Positions 39,616-52,613 of a stretch of 64,000 nucleotides of DNA are shown piece by piece. The DNA comes from Hydractinia symbiolongicarpus. Its lineage: Eukaryota > Cnidaria > Hydrozoa > Anthoathecata > Hydractiniidae. The stretch is from assembly GCF_029227915.1 (NCBI RefSeq), contig NC_079886.1, positions 7,192,001-7,256,000 on the forward strand. Reading direction: 5' to 3'. The notes below the pieces were generated by a model that saw nothing but the letters and a program-made list of their open reading frames with translations, was not told the DNA's origin and ran no database searches. Positions within the stretch are counted from its first letter, which is position 1, and every line of letters begins with the position of its first letter. Position numbers and translations under genes: made by a program.

Positions 39616-42044
39616 TTATGGTTTGTATGCAGCACACCCTTGTTTATTCCAACCTGCTCGATACATATCTTCGCACCATTTTTTGTTTTTTGCGTTCTCT
39701 TCTGCAAAATGAGGCATGATTGCTGGGTCGTAAGCTGGTATGTAGCCTTGATACGTTTGCATGGCACATTCACATGGCTTGCTTGGATCCCATGAAGTCC
39801 TCCAGTTGGCGTCCCAAGAATTTGCAACTTTTCTACCATTGGGAAATTTGAATTTTCTGGAACCACCATTGAATTTCTTGCAGGATAACGTTTTAGCGTC
39901 GCCTGAGTTGAAAGGAACACCGAAGTACTTTGTGAACCATCTGAAAGCTTTTATTCTTCTACTCTCTCCAGCACCACCTGGTTCAGATTTATCCTCGCCA
40001 CCACATTCGTTGTTAATCACCAATGATGTTGGACCAAAGACTCCGCCTGGAAAGAAAATTATCAAAACATGACATAAACTTAGATACAAATTGCTAAAGT
40101 CAGTTAGAATTTTGATCTCTATAAAAACTTAGAAGCAGGCATGCGCTTTTAAAAAAAATTGTTATAAGAAACCTGTCTTTAAAAAACCGAGTACTAGGAG
40201 GTCTAAAATTTTAAAAAACTTTTGCTAGTCCAGTTTATTGTTTCTGCTTCAATATGGCATGCTCCCATACACAATTTAACGTAAATGACGTAATTTTTTC
40301 ATTAATTGTTTGCCAGATACCCACAAATTTTAACTTGAAAAGATGGCCTCTTAACTTAATATGTATTTTTGATAGTTTACCCTTAATTCTTTTAACACTG
40401 CATAAGGGCCGTTGGGGACTGTAGCCATTGAATAATATAGAAACCTGATTACTAGGCCCTTAGGTTAATTTCTTATAAAACAGAAAACAAAAAAAACGTG
40501 TACTTTAAACAAAACTGCAAAATAAAAAAATAAACCAACACCATCCAACCAACCTCTGTAATCAGGATCAGGTGATACCCAGTTTCCAATGACAATGTCA
40601 TGCATGGAAGGTTTAGGACTTTGCGGAGTCATGTAGAACCACATTGACGCCATTACACTGAGCGGCGGATCTGTCTTGGTCATGATCAGATTTGGATTTT
40701 TTAAAACATCAATTGGCTTTCCTTTATCAGTGATACCTTGTTCCTTCAACCAACGTTGGAATAAGCCATAGTTGTAATTGTAAGAGATCTGGATAGCTCC
40801 TCGGCCGTAATAACAACCCTATTAGAAAAAATAATTAACTAAGAAAAAAAGGTGAAAGTGCCCGAATCTTTGTGATTGACAGTCCTAAACTTCACAACAT
40901 TGCTTGACAGAACATGTAGTGAGAAATAAGTTGTGAATAAAAAATATAAGAATAAAGTTGTGAATAAGAATAGTCATTCACACCTAAAAGTTAAATATTT
41001 TGAGTTTTAATTAGACCTTTCATAGAGAAATCTACTCCCAGTGCAGGTAAAAAATGCCAGAACTGCAAGAACTCATTATCCTTAGCATTACCATTTTTGG
41101 ATTCATAACTTACTCATAGGCTATATATGTAACTATATCAACTAATTCGCCCTGTTTCGGTCATCAAATTTTAGACTATGAGAAAGATTTCGTGCAACTT
41201 TAGCACAGAGTTTGAACAGAATAAGGTATTATTTAGTTAAAATGCAACAAAAGGAGACTAACCTTATGCCACGCTCCTACTTTTTCTGTACTACATGGAT
41301 ACCACCAATTGTTATTTGATCCTTGATCACAATATCTTGCAGCTGCAACGCATCCAACGCCATCTGAAGGATCTAATCCTTTATTCATAACAAAAGGTGA
41401 AGATGGACCACCTTCAAACCAGTTGAAAAATCCACCTCTGTAAAAACAATCTTCTGCTTGTTGTTTTGGCAACGTTTTGTACAAATGTCCGTTATTTTCA
41501 CCAGTTTCTTGCACAGCATGTGAAAAGAAAGCTGCAAGATCTCTTTTGAATGTTTCTTGAGACGTATATCTTGTTAGCAGTCTATTTCCTTCAGGATCCG
41601 TAGTAACATGCTCTGTTCCGAATTTTGGAAAATATCGAGCAGCAATGGCGAAAGCTTTGTAATTGTATGGACGGCAATCAGAAGGGCCATGACCAATATT
41701 TGCCTTAGGGAACAAATCATTGAAAATTTGTTCAGTAAACCAGCTTTCTATTTTTGATTTAGGTCGATTTTGAGGATCTGTTGGTTTTTTGCAAGACGTA
41801 GGAGGTGGCTTTCCATATTTTTGCCAATCTGGGCATTTGAATGCTACGATGGCTCCAACCAAACACAAACCTGTAAAGAATGGAAACTTAACACTCCGAC
41901 TAGGTAGAAACGAAATTATTTAATAATATATAATATATATATATCTATAATAGTTTATATCGCTACGAATACACGCAAAAATTGGTACAAATTAGTTACT
42001 GCATCATAACATCACTCACCTAAAATCGCTGTAAGGTTCCTCAT
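39616..42044 (-). CDS. GH19 chitinase-like secreted protein 1
   Basis: Predicted endochitinase-family protein, 442 residues, from four exons: 42044-42020 (MRNLTAIL), 41870-41263, 40818-40554 and 40046-39616. Exon 1 plus the start of exon 2 form a signal peptide (GLCLVGAIVAFKCP follows). Family motifs are FFSHAVQETGENNGH, aligning with the catalytic-Glu region HETTGG of plant enzymes; YYGRGAIQISYNYNYG, the hallmark substrate-cleft motif; MASMWFYMTPQSPKPS; and GPTSLVINNEC with RRIKAFRWFTKYFGVP. The NWFEGGP segment may supply the second Glu. It extends past the plant domain with a Trp- and Cys-containing tail ending YKP. Secreted; the substrate is presumably chitin by family. It shares its intron positions with the paralogue about 2 kb upstream. 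Confidence 0.92.
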
Positions 42045-42262
42045 GTCTGCTTGCATTCACAAGAGAATACAGACTTTCATTTATGAGCGTTCTTATAAAT
42101 AGTCAAAGTTGAAATACAGCTGCAGGGGGGTAGGAAAGAAATTTAAATATATATAAAAACAAATATGTTTTATGTATAATATGTCCAATTTTCCCATTTT
42201 ATTAATACATAATGTTTGCACAGGTTGTCGTAAGTTATTTCTACCACCGTTTGCTTTTTTTT

Positions 42263-42363
42263 CAACCTCGTCCCCAGGACTATTTGCCTCTCAACGGCGC
42301 TGCGCTTTCTGATACTTCTAGCACCTTTTCGCCGCTACGATAAAAGGTGCTGGGGTCGAGCTT
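42263..42363. mobile_element. CAACCTCG palindromic mini-element, copy 8
   Basis: CAACCTCGTCCCCAGGAC at the left and GTGCTGGGGTCGAGCTT at the right, with a second inner hairpin of CTAGCACCTTTTCG and TAAAAGGTGC. About 100 bp, just upstream of chitinase 1. Confidence 0.6.
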
Positions 42364-44036
42364 AACTCTTTTTTTGTCCAATTAGTGATGTGTACATCAA
42401 GCTATAAATGTTTTTTTTTTTAAAAAAAACACTTCCTAGGTTATTATTTGCCTCTGTGGCGCATTTCAAACTCTAAGACAAAACAAAACTTTTTTCTTAG
42501 GAATTTTTTAGGGGATCCTGCTATGGTGAAAGTTTCCAAAAGTTCAAGACTGAGATTGACTTAGCTCGTATTATAAGGTGAAGTTAACTATAAATTCTTC
42601 TTTTTTATCAAAGCAACAAATGTTACTTTTCTAAGATTGATTCTTAAAAATCTTAACCCCCTTCAACGTGTCAGTATGCATAGGTGAACATTTTTAGATT
42701 TGCCCAGTTGCTTAAAACTGATTGTAAATTTGTATCAACAATATTATTTTCATCAAAGTTTGAACTACTTTACATAAATTGTTGACTTATTGGTCGAAAA
42801 ATTTCATTTTTGATTCAACAATATCAGACAGCGAAGATCTTCCGAAAAATAGAATCACGACATGTACCATTACTGAGAACGTCCTGACGAAACACAAATT
42901 GTTTGTTATTTTGGAGAGCGAAACAACAAACAGGGTGATTATATCAAATGTAAGAAAATTATATAAAATATATAAAAATGTCTTATGAGAAACTCTCGAA
43001 ATTGAAGTTTTTGAATTTCATTGGGCAACCCAATTTTGCTTAAACTTGCTTAAATCATTGCTTAAATAGGAAAGTTAATAAATAAATTATTGCATTGTGT
43101 CCTCTAAATATAAAAACGTTGTTTTGTAAATACGATTTGTTAACTATCATTGTTTCTATCATCATACATAGAAACATGCCTACTTCCTATCTTCGTACAA
43201 CTTTGTGCCAAAATATATATTTTTTTATCGACCTTATCTTTTTACATAACCTTGTTTCATGGATCTCTGTCTCTTAATGGGACTAGCAAATATTCAGCTA
43301 CAAACCAATGTAGCAAGTAGCTACTTATCTGTTAATACTGACTCTTTTGCTAACCTTGAAGTACGACAGGGTGGGTTAAATATAAGTGTTTGCTCCTCAC
43401 GTACACACCTATAAAACGCTTTCCCAGGTCATCTCTTTTACCACCTTTCAACCAATTACGCGATTATGACATTTTATTAATAATTTTCGTAATTAACAAG
43501 GAGGAAAAGGAATTGTCCAGACGTCTTCTGATAAATCGGAGCACATGCAGAGTTATCTCAGCTTAGAAGGGACTACGTTGAATGAATTCATATCATGCAA
43601 AGAAAATGATTATGATTATAACATCGTCCAAAACCATATCAAAAGAGAAACGAAAATAAATTTGACTAGTATAATTTACAAAATATCTATCATTAACAAT
43701 ATTAAAAAAAAATACAATAAATTTTCCCCCGCAATAATTTATCCCTCCAAAATATGATACCATCTTACTGGTACTCATTTTTACGAGTATTAATATTTGC
43801 GCTTATCGCAGATTTTTGCGAAATAATCTGTAATGTGCCATTCGCGAAAATTAATACCGCGCGAAAATCATCAATAATGATTCGTTAAATCATTATCTCA
43901 GTATAAAATGGACGAATATCGTAAGAAAGGACAACATTTACAAACGTTTCCACGAAATACATTTTTTTTGACCCGCGAAATTATCTACACTAACCGAGAA
44001 AAAGCTTATTATTTTTTGCAAATTTAAACCCTATAG
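42364..44036. other. spacer between the two chitinase genes
   Basis: No supported exon. AT-rich, with GCGAAA/TTTCGC motifs at 43795-43985 (for example CCGCGCGAAAATC) like those near 320-610. It contains the 5' flank of chitinase 1 and the 3' flank of chitinase 2. Confidence 0.4.
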
Positions 44037-46205
44037 TCATGGTTTGTATTTAGAGCAGCCCTGATTTCTCCATCCTTCTTGATACAATTTCTCGCACCAT
44101 AATTTATTCATTTCATTTTCTGCAGCATATTTTTTCGGCATGATATTTGGATCAAAAGCTTGGACATAATCCTGATACGTTTCCATTCTGCACGAGCACG
44201 GTTGACTTGGATCCCATGATGTCTTCCAATCTGCATCCCAAGAATTAAAGACTTTACGACCGTCTGGAAAGGCGAAGTTCTTTGACCCACCGTTGAACGT
44301 TTTACAGGACAAAGTCTTCTTTTCTCCAAAGCAGAATGGGACTTTGAAGTAATTAGTAAACCACCTAAAAGCCTTGATGCGTCTATTTTCCCCACCACCG
44401 CCAGGGTAGCTAGGATCTTCACCGTTGCATTCGTTGTTAATGACTAATGAAGTTGGACCAAACACACCACCTAAATATATATATATTCTCAGCAGTTACA
44501 AATAAAAAAAATATTGCGCCATGTGATCTTTTCCACGCTCGTTCTGGCCTACGACAGGATGCTAAAGCAATTTTACCGGTAACCTTTAAACAAGAAATTT
44601 AATAAGAATCAGTCCAAATGTAACGGAAAGTAATATACAATCTGGGTAAATAGAGCAAAAATTGTTTAAAAAATTATCGAGTATAATGAAAGTTGTTCAG
44701 CTTCTGCGTGAAATGCTCTATCGCAGATAGGATAAAAGTTAATGTTTTAAAAAACAAAAACAGAGGTGTTTTTGCGTTACTTTTGTTGTCAAGTAAAACT
44801 TACCAGCATAATCTGGATCTGGTGAAACCCAATTACCAATAACAATGTCATGCATGGCTGGTTTTGGACTTTGCGGAAACATGTAAAACCATAAAGACGC
44901 CATTATGGCAAGTGGAGGATCTGTTTTTGTGACTACTAGGTTTGGATGTTGGAGAATATTAATAGGCTCTCCATCATGGGTAACCTTTTGTTCAATTAGC
45001 CAACGTTGAAATAAGCCGTAGTTAAAATTATATGACAATTGAATTGCTCCACGACCGAAGTAACATCCCTGGAAAAAAGAGAAAATATATTTTGACGGAA
45101 TACAAGACATCCCGGATGAATAACAAAATTATAATGGCAGCGCGATCCCTTCCCCTTAAAAGAACCTAAAGAGACAAACAACATACTTCAGCGTTTTAAG
45201 AATATTAAACCCACCTTATACCAAGTTTCATCTTCTTCTTCGGTGTTATTCGCACACGGGTAGAAATATTTATTATCTGTACCTTCATCACAATAGCGTC
45301 CACTGAATGTACAATATACCCCATCAGATGGATCCCAGCCTTTATTTTTAACTAAAGGTGATACTGGTCCACCTTCAAACCAATTAAAAAAGCCTCCTCT
45401 ATAAAAGCAGGCATCGGCTTCTTCCTTGATAGGCAGTTTCTCATAGATATGTACATCGTTTTCACCAGTTTCTTGTATAGCATGCGCAAAGAAAGCTGAT
45501 AGGTCACGTTTATTTGTTTCGTCCTTTGTGTAATTCGTCTTCAAGTCTGCTCCTTCAGGATCCACCTCCACATATTCAGTAGCAAATCTTGGAAAATATC
45601 TTGCAGCTATAATAAATGCTTTGTAGTTGTACGGTCTACAATATGTTGGTCCCCAACCTAAATTAGATTTCGGGAAAAGATCATTGAATATGTTTTCCGT
45701 AAACCAACTTTCCATATCGGCAGGAGGTCTATCCTGAGGGTCGCTGGGCTGTATGCATAGTTTTGGCGGTTCCTGGCCATATTTCTTCCAAACAGGGCAT
45801 TTGAAGCAGGATGCTAAGCAAATAACGCTAAAACCTGTAAAGAGACAAGGAGATAGTAATTTGCGCTGTTTGATGTTGATAAATTAAATTAGTCAAAAAG
45901 TTTTTTTTAAAAAACATGTGTCCTGGATTCGAGAGATAGTGCATTACCAATAGAGGTCCGACATCTTTAATAGGAATCAGATTTTTTAAATAAGATTTTA
46001 GTGCTCCCACTGCAATAAGATATTTCGCGTAACAAAGTTGATTAATAATATATGTTGTCAATTTTAAAACATTGTGTAGAAAATATGGCGGTTTTACCTA
46101 CAACCTCTTCTCAAGGTCCTTTTCAAAAAAGCCTTGGGGGCATGGTCGGTTTGTTGATTTACCAACTAAACATAGCGTATGAAAGAATGACAAACATTTC
46201 AGCAT
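44037..46205 (-). CDS. GH19 chitinase-like secreted protein 2
   Basis: Tandem paralogue of the preceding chitinase, 453 residues. Exons are 46205-46163 (MLKCLSFFHTLCLV), 45834-45215, 45068-44804 and 44470-44037. Exon 1 is found by phase: it ends in phase 1 at G|GTAAAT and continues into FSVICLASCFKCP, a good signal peptide. Exon 3 is 265 bases in both genes, and all intron phases match (1, 0, 1). Motifs are FFAHAIQETGENDVH, NWFEGGP, YFGRGAIQLSYNFNYG, LWFYMFPQSPKPA, GPTSLVINNEC and RRIKAFRWFTNYFKVP. Both proteins keep the cleft motif and candidate catalytic Glu residues, so I read both as potentially active. The first exon is the least certain part. Confidence 0.9.
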
Positions 46206-49200
46206 ATTTATTTTGACGATACATGATTTCGAATTTATTCTGGATTAAATTTCTAACAAATGATAAACACCTATTATAAGATTAGGCGCCTGGAGACCTA
46301 GTTTTCTTGTATTCCACAATGTAATAAATATCGACAGGATTAGCTAACAATTCGAAAAAAATAGCTAGTTAATTCACCTGAGGTTTTGTCGTCATATATT
46401 GACTACTACAAAATATGCTATTTATCTGCCTGTGATTGTAAAACTTGTACGTAATAATACCCCGTGCTAAATATTCTTTCCGTCATTAGATTTTTTAATC
46501 ACCTAGGGCGTTCTTAGTTATAACACTGCTTTCTGAAATTTTTTTGTGCTTCTTTAAAACAACATCAACAAGAATTGTCTATCAATAATGCTATATTGTG
46601 ATGTTTATAAGAAACTTACTAATTATGACTGTCTTGATGTCCATATTGCAAATTTCATCAATTTTTTATTCTAAGCTTTCGTTTTACTTGCTTTTGCTCA
46701 TTTCATGTTGTGGTCGAACATATTCTTTGAAGACTTGCAGTGTTTGCTTATTAAATAACATCGTAAGTGTGTTGTCAAGGGGACAATAAGAAAAAATCAT
46801 GTTTTGGCATGCTAACTAGAGCTATCTATCTGTGCATTGTTTATTTTAAGAGAATAAATTTTTATGTTTGTCAACTGGGTATTTTGTTTTTTTCAGCTCA
46901 ACATTGCTTCAACATTTGCTCATAAGAGATTAACATATTCTCGAGAAAAAAAAAACATCTCGTTATACCACAAAGAAATTCTGCCTTGCAACCATTTTAA
47001 AGTGGCATATAAATGAGGCTTGCAAGGAATCGAGGCTCTCTAAGTCTTTGCGAATATTCTTGTCAAATAATATATTTGATGGGAATACCAACTTGATTTT
47101 TTTAAACCATTTTTGGAAAATTTAAATACGTTATTGAGAAAAAGGTATTTTATTTTTTTTTCGCCTTTACATTCTTCTCTTATTCACATCGTGTATTCAC
47201 ATGACACAAACTCGTAATTTGGACGAATTATCTTCATTTCACGGGTATTAATTTTTCATGAATGGTAAACTCGTCACGAAGAATTCCAAGATCTTGGAGC
47301 AACCACCCTCGTTCCCAAGAATTTTCGCCTTTTTGATAAGAGAGAAGACACCTCGTATCAAAAAGGCAAGAATTCCGGGGAACAGGCACCCTCGTCCCCA
47401 GGTTTTATTTGTCTTTTTGATATGAGAAAAGACGACGAAAAATATTTTTGGGGAACAGGGTGACAAGGAAGGATAGTTTTTGTCTTGGGTCTTTTGGAAC
47501 GACTTGTTTACCCCTTCAGAATTTTGTCATGCCGTATCTTTAATCAACGGAACACAGTAATGTGTGAAGTTCGAGTGCTCATCAAAAAGACCCCGCGAAT
47601 AAATCAGTGTGTTGTTGTGAAAACAAAACACGAAATTGCGAAGCCATGAGCATTCAAGATGGTAGTAGTAGAGGTGGTAGGACGATGTAACGATAAAAAA
47701 AAGCTTTGACACTTCTCATACTGATTTCCCTACTGTTTTGCTGTTAGTTTTCTATTTTCAAAAATTACATTCGCTCTACAGACTTTTTCCAGGTGCGACA
47801 GATGTTAGCTAGCTAGCTATAAACATGTAAACACTCACTCTCTACTCCTAAATCGAGAAAAACAAGCTGCATTCTCTGATCCGGGTTAACATGCTTTACA
47901 TTTTCTTATCATTTTCAACAAAAATAGACAACATATTTGAATTCACCACCAAAATATATTGAAACATGCAAATTTCAAGTTAAAAGTTCACTAAATACAA
48001 CTGACTCTGTGTTTCAGTGAGACTTTTGATGTTTATGAAAGGAGGAAATAAATGATCACGCAAATCAACTGCAGTGAAAATGTTTCATATTAAACTCTTA
48101 TAAAGTTTGAAAACTCTAAATTACAATAAATCCTGTTCTAATAATCTTTTGGTATTCCAAATTTCCTATCTTAGATAATTTTTGCTGACCGTTCCAACTA
48201 TAGCTATGCCACTCATTTTCCCCAAAAGTTCTTTGTTTTCTTTTTTAAAATTTGATAATATTATTCTGGATCCGAGAATTTAGTCAATTTGAAAAAACAA
48301 TAAGACGAAAAGAAAAGTTTTTAAAGGCGCATTAATCACCCTCTGTAGGCAATTTTTTTTGAGGTGCCTATTTTATTGTAAAAATTAAAAGATATAAACA
48401 TGAGAAAACATTATCCTGAAAAATTTATTGAAAACTGACAGCTAGAACATGTTCAAATGTTTCATAGAAATGCAAACTCACCCCAATTTCTCTTCGCCTA
48501 CAGACCCGCCATTACATTTCATTGCATGAATCATGCGATAATAAACGCACTGCAAAATCGATCACATGGTTGCTATATTTGTGCCATTACAGAAAAAATA
48601 ATAATGAGGGAGGGCATCTGTAGCTTTGTTTTTATCGTAATGCTTTTATAAATGTATCAACTAAGTTCCAAACATGATAAATCAGATAAATCAATCAAAG
48701 TTTCTGTGTTATTCTTTAATATTTAAACGTTTTAACTTACTGAAATCAGACTTCTTTGGAACAACCACCTCTTCTTGTTGTTGTTTCTGAAGATAGCTTT
48801 GCCTCGCTCTACTTTTTGATTATTTTCCTTTGTTCAAACAGTTACTCGTTTCCTTATGGAGACATTATCAGATCTAGACAATTAGAATACCTAAATTTTC
48901 AGAACTTCCCTTTTTATGCTCTAAATTTAATTATCTTCATAATGCTTCAACTATCTTCAGCTATCCCAATGTGCATTCTTCCCGTTGGGTTTTTTTACTT
49001 ATAATATACGCAATAATTCCATTCATGCTAATAAAAAAAGACAGAGCGTGATAAACATTTATTATCATACTTATTAACCACAAGGCAATGTTTTAGTTTC
49101 TTCTCTCTGTTTGTTTTGTTTTGTCTCTGCTCTCCAAAAACAATGGCGAATAGAACAGAGATAAAATTATTTTTTTCTTCTGCGCCTTTCCAATAGAACC

Positions 49201-49412
49201 TCAGGATATTCCTTCTATTTTTTGATGCCATGTTTTACAAAGAAAAAACAAGCCAAAAATACTTTTTTGTTATCTCCTTCTATGCTGAGTCTTTAGTCAA
49301 AAACTATTCAGTTGGTAAACATTTGAAAGGAATCACACGTGTACGATAAAATGAGGACCAGATGTATTTTACAGACCAGATAATATAATTTACGGACCAA
49401 AATTGATATTTT
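46206..49412. other. gene-poor region upstream of chitinase 2
   Basis: No gene can be firmly supported. A minus-strand segment at 48549-48482 has a TTTTGCAG acceptor, one open frame (MIHAMKCNGGSVGEEKLG) and a GTGAGT donor, but no convincing partners. Mini-element copies 9a and 9b lie at 47304-47462. Confidence 0.35.
47304..47462. mobile_element. two adjacent CAACCTCG-family mini-elements
   Basis: Two units lie head to tail. Each starts CACCCTCGTTCCC or CACCCTCGTCCCC and ends GGGGAACAGG, with CTTTTTGATA/TATCAAAAAG in the core of the first. This suggests insertion next to, or duplication of, an existing copy. Confidence 0.6.
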
Positions 49413-49493
49413 ACCCTTTATCTTTGATGATGTCACTACAGGTGGTAATGACGTCATAACACTCAAATTAAAAGTCAATCTTATTCCTATTGT
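49413..49493 (+). repeat. 81-bp direct repeat, left unit
   Basis: CTTTGATGATGTCACTACAG to CTTATTCCTATTGTG recurs at 50683-50764 with about ten differences. Both units contain AATGACGTCAT, a CRE-like palindrome. The pair brackets the 941-bp TIR element. Confidence 0.75.
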
Positions 49494-49673
49494 GATTAAT
49501 TCTTCATTTTGGGAAATATACTTACTTTTAAAAGAAAAGAAGAATTTGATGTTTTGAATTGGAAAAAAAAAATTTTTTTATTGTGATCAAATTTTATTTT
49601 CTCCTAACATATATTTAACAATTAGACTTCTTTCATAATTATAATATTTTTGTGTATATTTTACATACTTGTC

Positions 49674-50614
49674 CAGGGAATTCCACGAAGAAAACAACAC
49701 GCGTGCTACACATCGCACGCGTAAATCTATTTTAGAAAATTTGCGCGTGCGTTTTTTCGATTTTTTTCCTGGTTTATTTCACTCTTATCAGTCCCGTGAG
49801 TGTTAAGTGGTGTAAAAGTGCTAAATATATTAACAAAACACCTTAGTTCGTTGTAGGAAGTAATTTATAATAGGTAAATAACATATAATTAAATTTAAAC
49901 AGTGGACGAAGAGACGCTGACACGTGCCACACGTTGCACTTACTGCAATGGTCTGCCATTTTGTTTGTAGTGCTATTTATCCCCAACCTTGTTCCCAGGG
50001 TTATATTTTCTCCGTGGGTTATCTATTATCTATAAAAATGGTAAAAATGGGAGTCATTTTTTATTTATTGAGGTTTCAAGTTTTGTTTGTTAGATTTTGG
50101 GAGACGGTTTGTTTGGAATAGTTTAAAGTTGTTTTTAAATTTAAAGTTGTTCTTTAGATTTTTAAAAGTAAAACAAGTATGTTATGTTCTTTTATACAGT
50201 TAGGAATTTTAAATTAAAATGTTCAACATACATTTAATTTCACACAGGCAGAAAAAAACACATTTAATTTAAACACGGGAAAAAAACACGGCGTTTAATT
50301 AACGTTTTTAAAAAAATTTAATTTAACTACAAGTGGTTATTAACTGTTTTTAATGATACAGTTGAAGCTGTGGATGTAAAACGATTGATTTTTGGAATAC
50401 AGTTTTTAATAGTTAAATGCTTAAAGCATAGCCTTAAACGGCGACATTAACTACGCTGTAGAAAATCAACTTTTATAATTCCTTCGTTAATTTTTTTTAT
50501 TTTACGAGAGTAAAGAGCGTAATTAACGCGTGCGATGAATCGCACGCCTGAATAGCTGTTGCACGTGTGTGGGCGCGTGCGCGTGCGATCGCACGCGTCT
50601 CATGGAATTCCCTG
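49674..50614. mobile_element. 941-bp TIR element
   Basis: The termini CAGGGAATTCCACGA and TCATGGAATTCCCTG are inverted, flanked by TTGTC on both sides (49669-49673, 50615-50619). Subterminal palindromes of GCACGCGT/ACGCGTGC sit at both ends. Internal frames are short and unrecognised. The plan resembles the element at 27125-27894 (TIR plus subterminal hairpins). A mini-element left arm (CCAACCTTGTTCCCAGGG) lies inside at 49981. Confidence 0.65.
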
Positions 50615-50682
50615 TTGTCTACTTTCAAAACATAGCATACTCTAAACTACAACATTTTTCATTAATAATAAAAAAATCATGT

Positions 50683-50764
50683 ACCCTTTGTCTTTGATGA
50701 CGTCACAACAGGTTGCAATGACGTCATTACACCCAAATTAAAAGTCAATTGTATTCCTATTGTG
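50683..50764 (+). repeat. 81-bp direct repeat, right unit
   Basis: Partner of 49413-49493, containing GATGACGTCACAACAGG and CAATGACGTCATTACAC. Confidence 0.75.
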
Positions 50765-52507
50765 TTGAGTGTGCCAAGTTTTATGGCAAAATGATTTGTA
50801 GTTCATGAGTAATTTATAAAAATGTGGCCGCAGGAACTTTATGCCCCCAACCCCCATCCCCCGGTGCTACAGCAGACCTGAAAAGCCCGGGTTTAATAGG
50901 GTTAAAGCTAAGGCTGTTTGTTTACCTACAGTTGCGACGGTCCGTTTATTAGATGGGAATAAGAGATCAACAAGATCGTTAAATATGGCGGTTAGAAAAA
51001 AACAGCAATAAATTTAAGATGTTAAAGTACCATTATTTCCATTTCTAGTAAGTTTTATATCCTCATATTTTCAGGAAAGTCATAACTCTGTCTGAACTTT
51101 GAAATAAGTAAAAAAATGCATATGTTATTTTTTTTTAAAAAGGGTGATGACGCACCTTTAAAGTACTGTTTGCGTAATGATAGCTAATTTAACGGTTTCA
51201 AACGTTTTAGTAAAATGCAAATAAGATTTTATTTAGATGAATTGCTATCTTGATAATTTTTTTGCTTTTAATTTTTGGCAGGCAAAATAAGGCAATTCAA
51301 TTGGCTAATAATTATTTTTAGAAGATCTGATTGGCTAAAAAACTATTTGTCTGCCAAAAAAATGTAAACAAAGCTTTTGCATAGAACAAATTAAGATGTT
51401 TATTAGTGGTCTAAATTATATATATAAAGTATAAAAACAACACTTGTTTAAATGCTACAATTTAAGCATTCAAATGATTATTTGTTATTTTCATTGACTT
51501 TTACAACCACCATTTTTATACACTCAGAAAAATCATCAAGACGGGGTAATAACCTATACGCAAAAACTTACATTTTTCGGAAAGGGGTAATTTTTTTATA
51601 AATTTTAAAATGTGGTGACATAGATGTATGAGTGTTGGAAGTTGTATTAGATATATTATTTTTTCTTACATTTATCCCAATGATGTCATTAAAATTTTCT
51701 TTTTTATATATAAAATCAGCTTTTTATATATATTCAGTAAAAAAGTCCACCAAGAATTAAGGTTGTTTTGTCAGTAATGCTTGAAAAAATTGAAAGTTAT
51801 TGAAAAATTGAAACAGTGGCCTATTTTAGGCATGTGTGATGTTAATTCTGATCGTAATGACGCCATCAAATTATTTTTTACCCGAAATCTGTTTGCATTC
51901 TTTTTATACAAAGTTTTAGATTTATTGCCACTGCTAATAGAGTTAACTATTTTACATTTCTGATTGCCACTGAGGGTTTACCAAACTCTCTTTTTCTTCA
52001 AATGGTGTTTATAAATATCAGAATAAAACAGTGAGTCTACAAAAAAAGAGAGCTTGACTTGCCAATTTATTTAAATTGATTAGTTGAAATTGTCTGAGTG
52101 ATAGATACTCTTTACTCTTATACTCTTAAAACTTTATTCTGTGCTCTTCTAAGACAATATAAGGTGCTTAAGTTTATAATATTAAGTCTTGATTTTACAG
52201 TTTTAGTATCTCTTTCTAAAGGCTTTAGATTTTTGTGTAATTCATTTGTGGTGACATTCTCTAAATTGGATACAAAATCTTTTTAAAACATCTAAATATC
52301 TCTGACTAAGACAACAAGATCGTCTTTAATAAAGTCAGAGATCCTGAAATTGGTAATTTAGATCTTTGAGACCTGACAATAGACAGGGTTCGAATTAGAA
52401 AAGTAAAGTCGGATCGGAAAAATTTCTGTACTCTGTAACAAAGTAAACTATCATCTAGATGTGGCCTGGGAACATCTTAGATCTTAGATCTTAGATTACC
52501 ATCTTTC
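50765..52507. other. AT-rich gene-free sequence
   Basis: No supported exon. One weak hairpin (TTTTTGGCAGGCAAA at 51273 with TTTGTCTGCCAAAAA at 51345) is the only structure seen. Confidence 0.4.
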
Positions 52508-52613
52508 TATCGCCGTTCTTCGCTCTTAAGTTTTTAAAATGCTATCTAAAAAAGTACTTTTATTGCCGCTCTTCGTTCTTAAACTTTTAAAATGCGTTCT
52601 AAAAAAGCATTTC
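52508..52613 (+). repeat. 53-bp tandem repeat, two units
   Basis: Units at 52508-52560 and 52561-52613 share the frame TATTGCCGCTCTTCG, then TTTTAAAATGC, then CTAAAAAAG with a few substitutions; the start of a third unit follows. Confidence 0.75.

Noticed and set aside
39761-40072. Plus-strand frames across the chitinase exons (also within 44108-44422)
   Set aside because: Antisense or shifted-frame shadows of the GH19 exons.
48482-49231. Minus-strand gene built from an ATG at 49231, an exon near 48741-48830 and an exon at 48549-48482
   Set aside because: Only the last piece has good splice borders; the middle piece has a poor acceptor and two plausible frames, and no family is recognisable.
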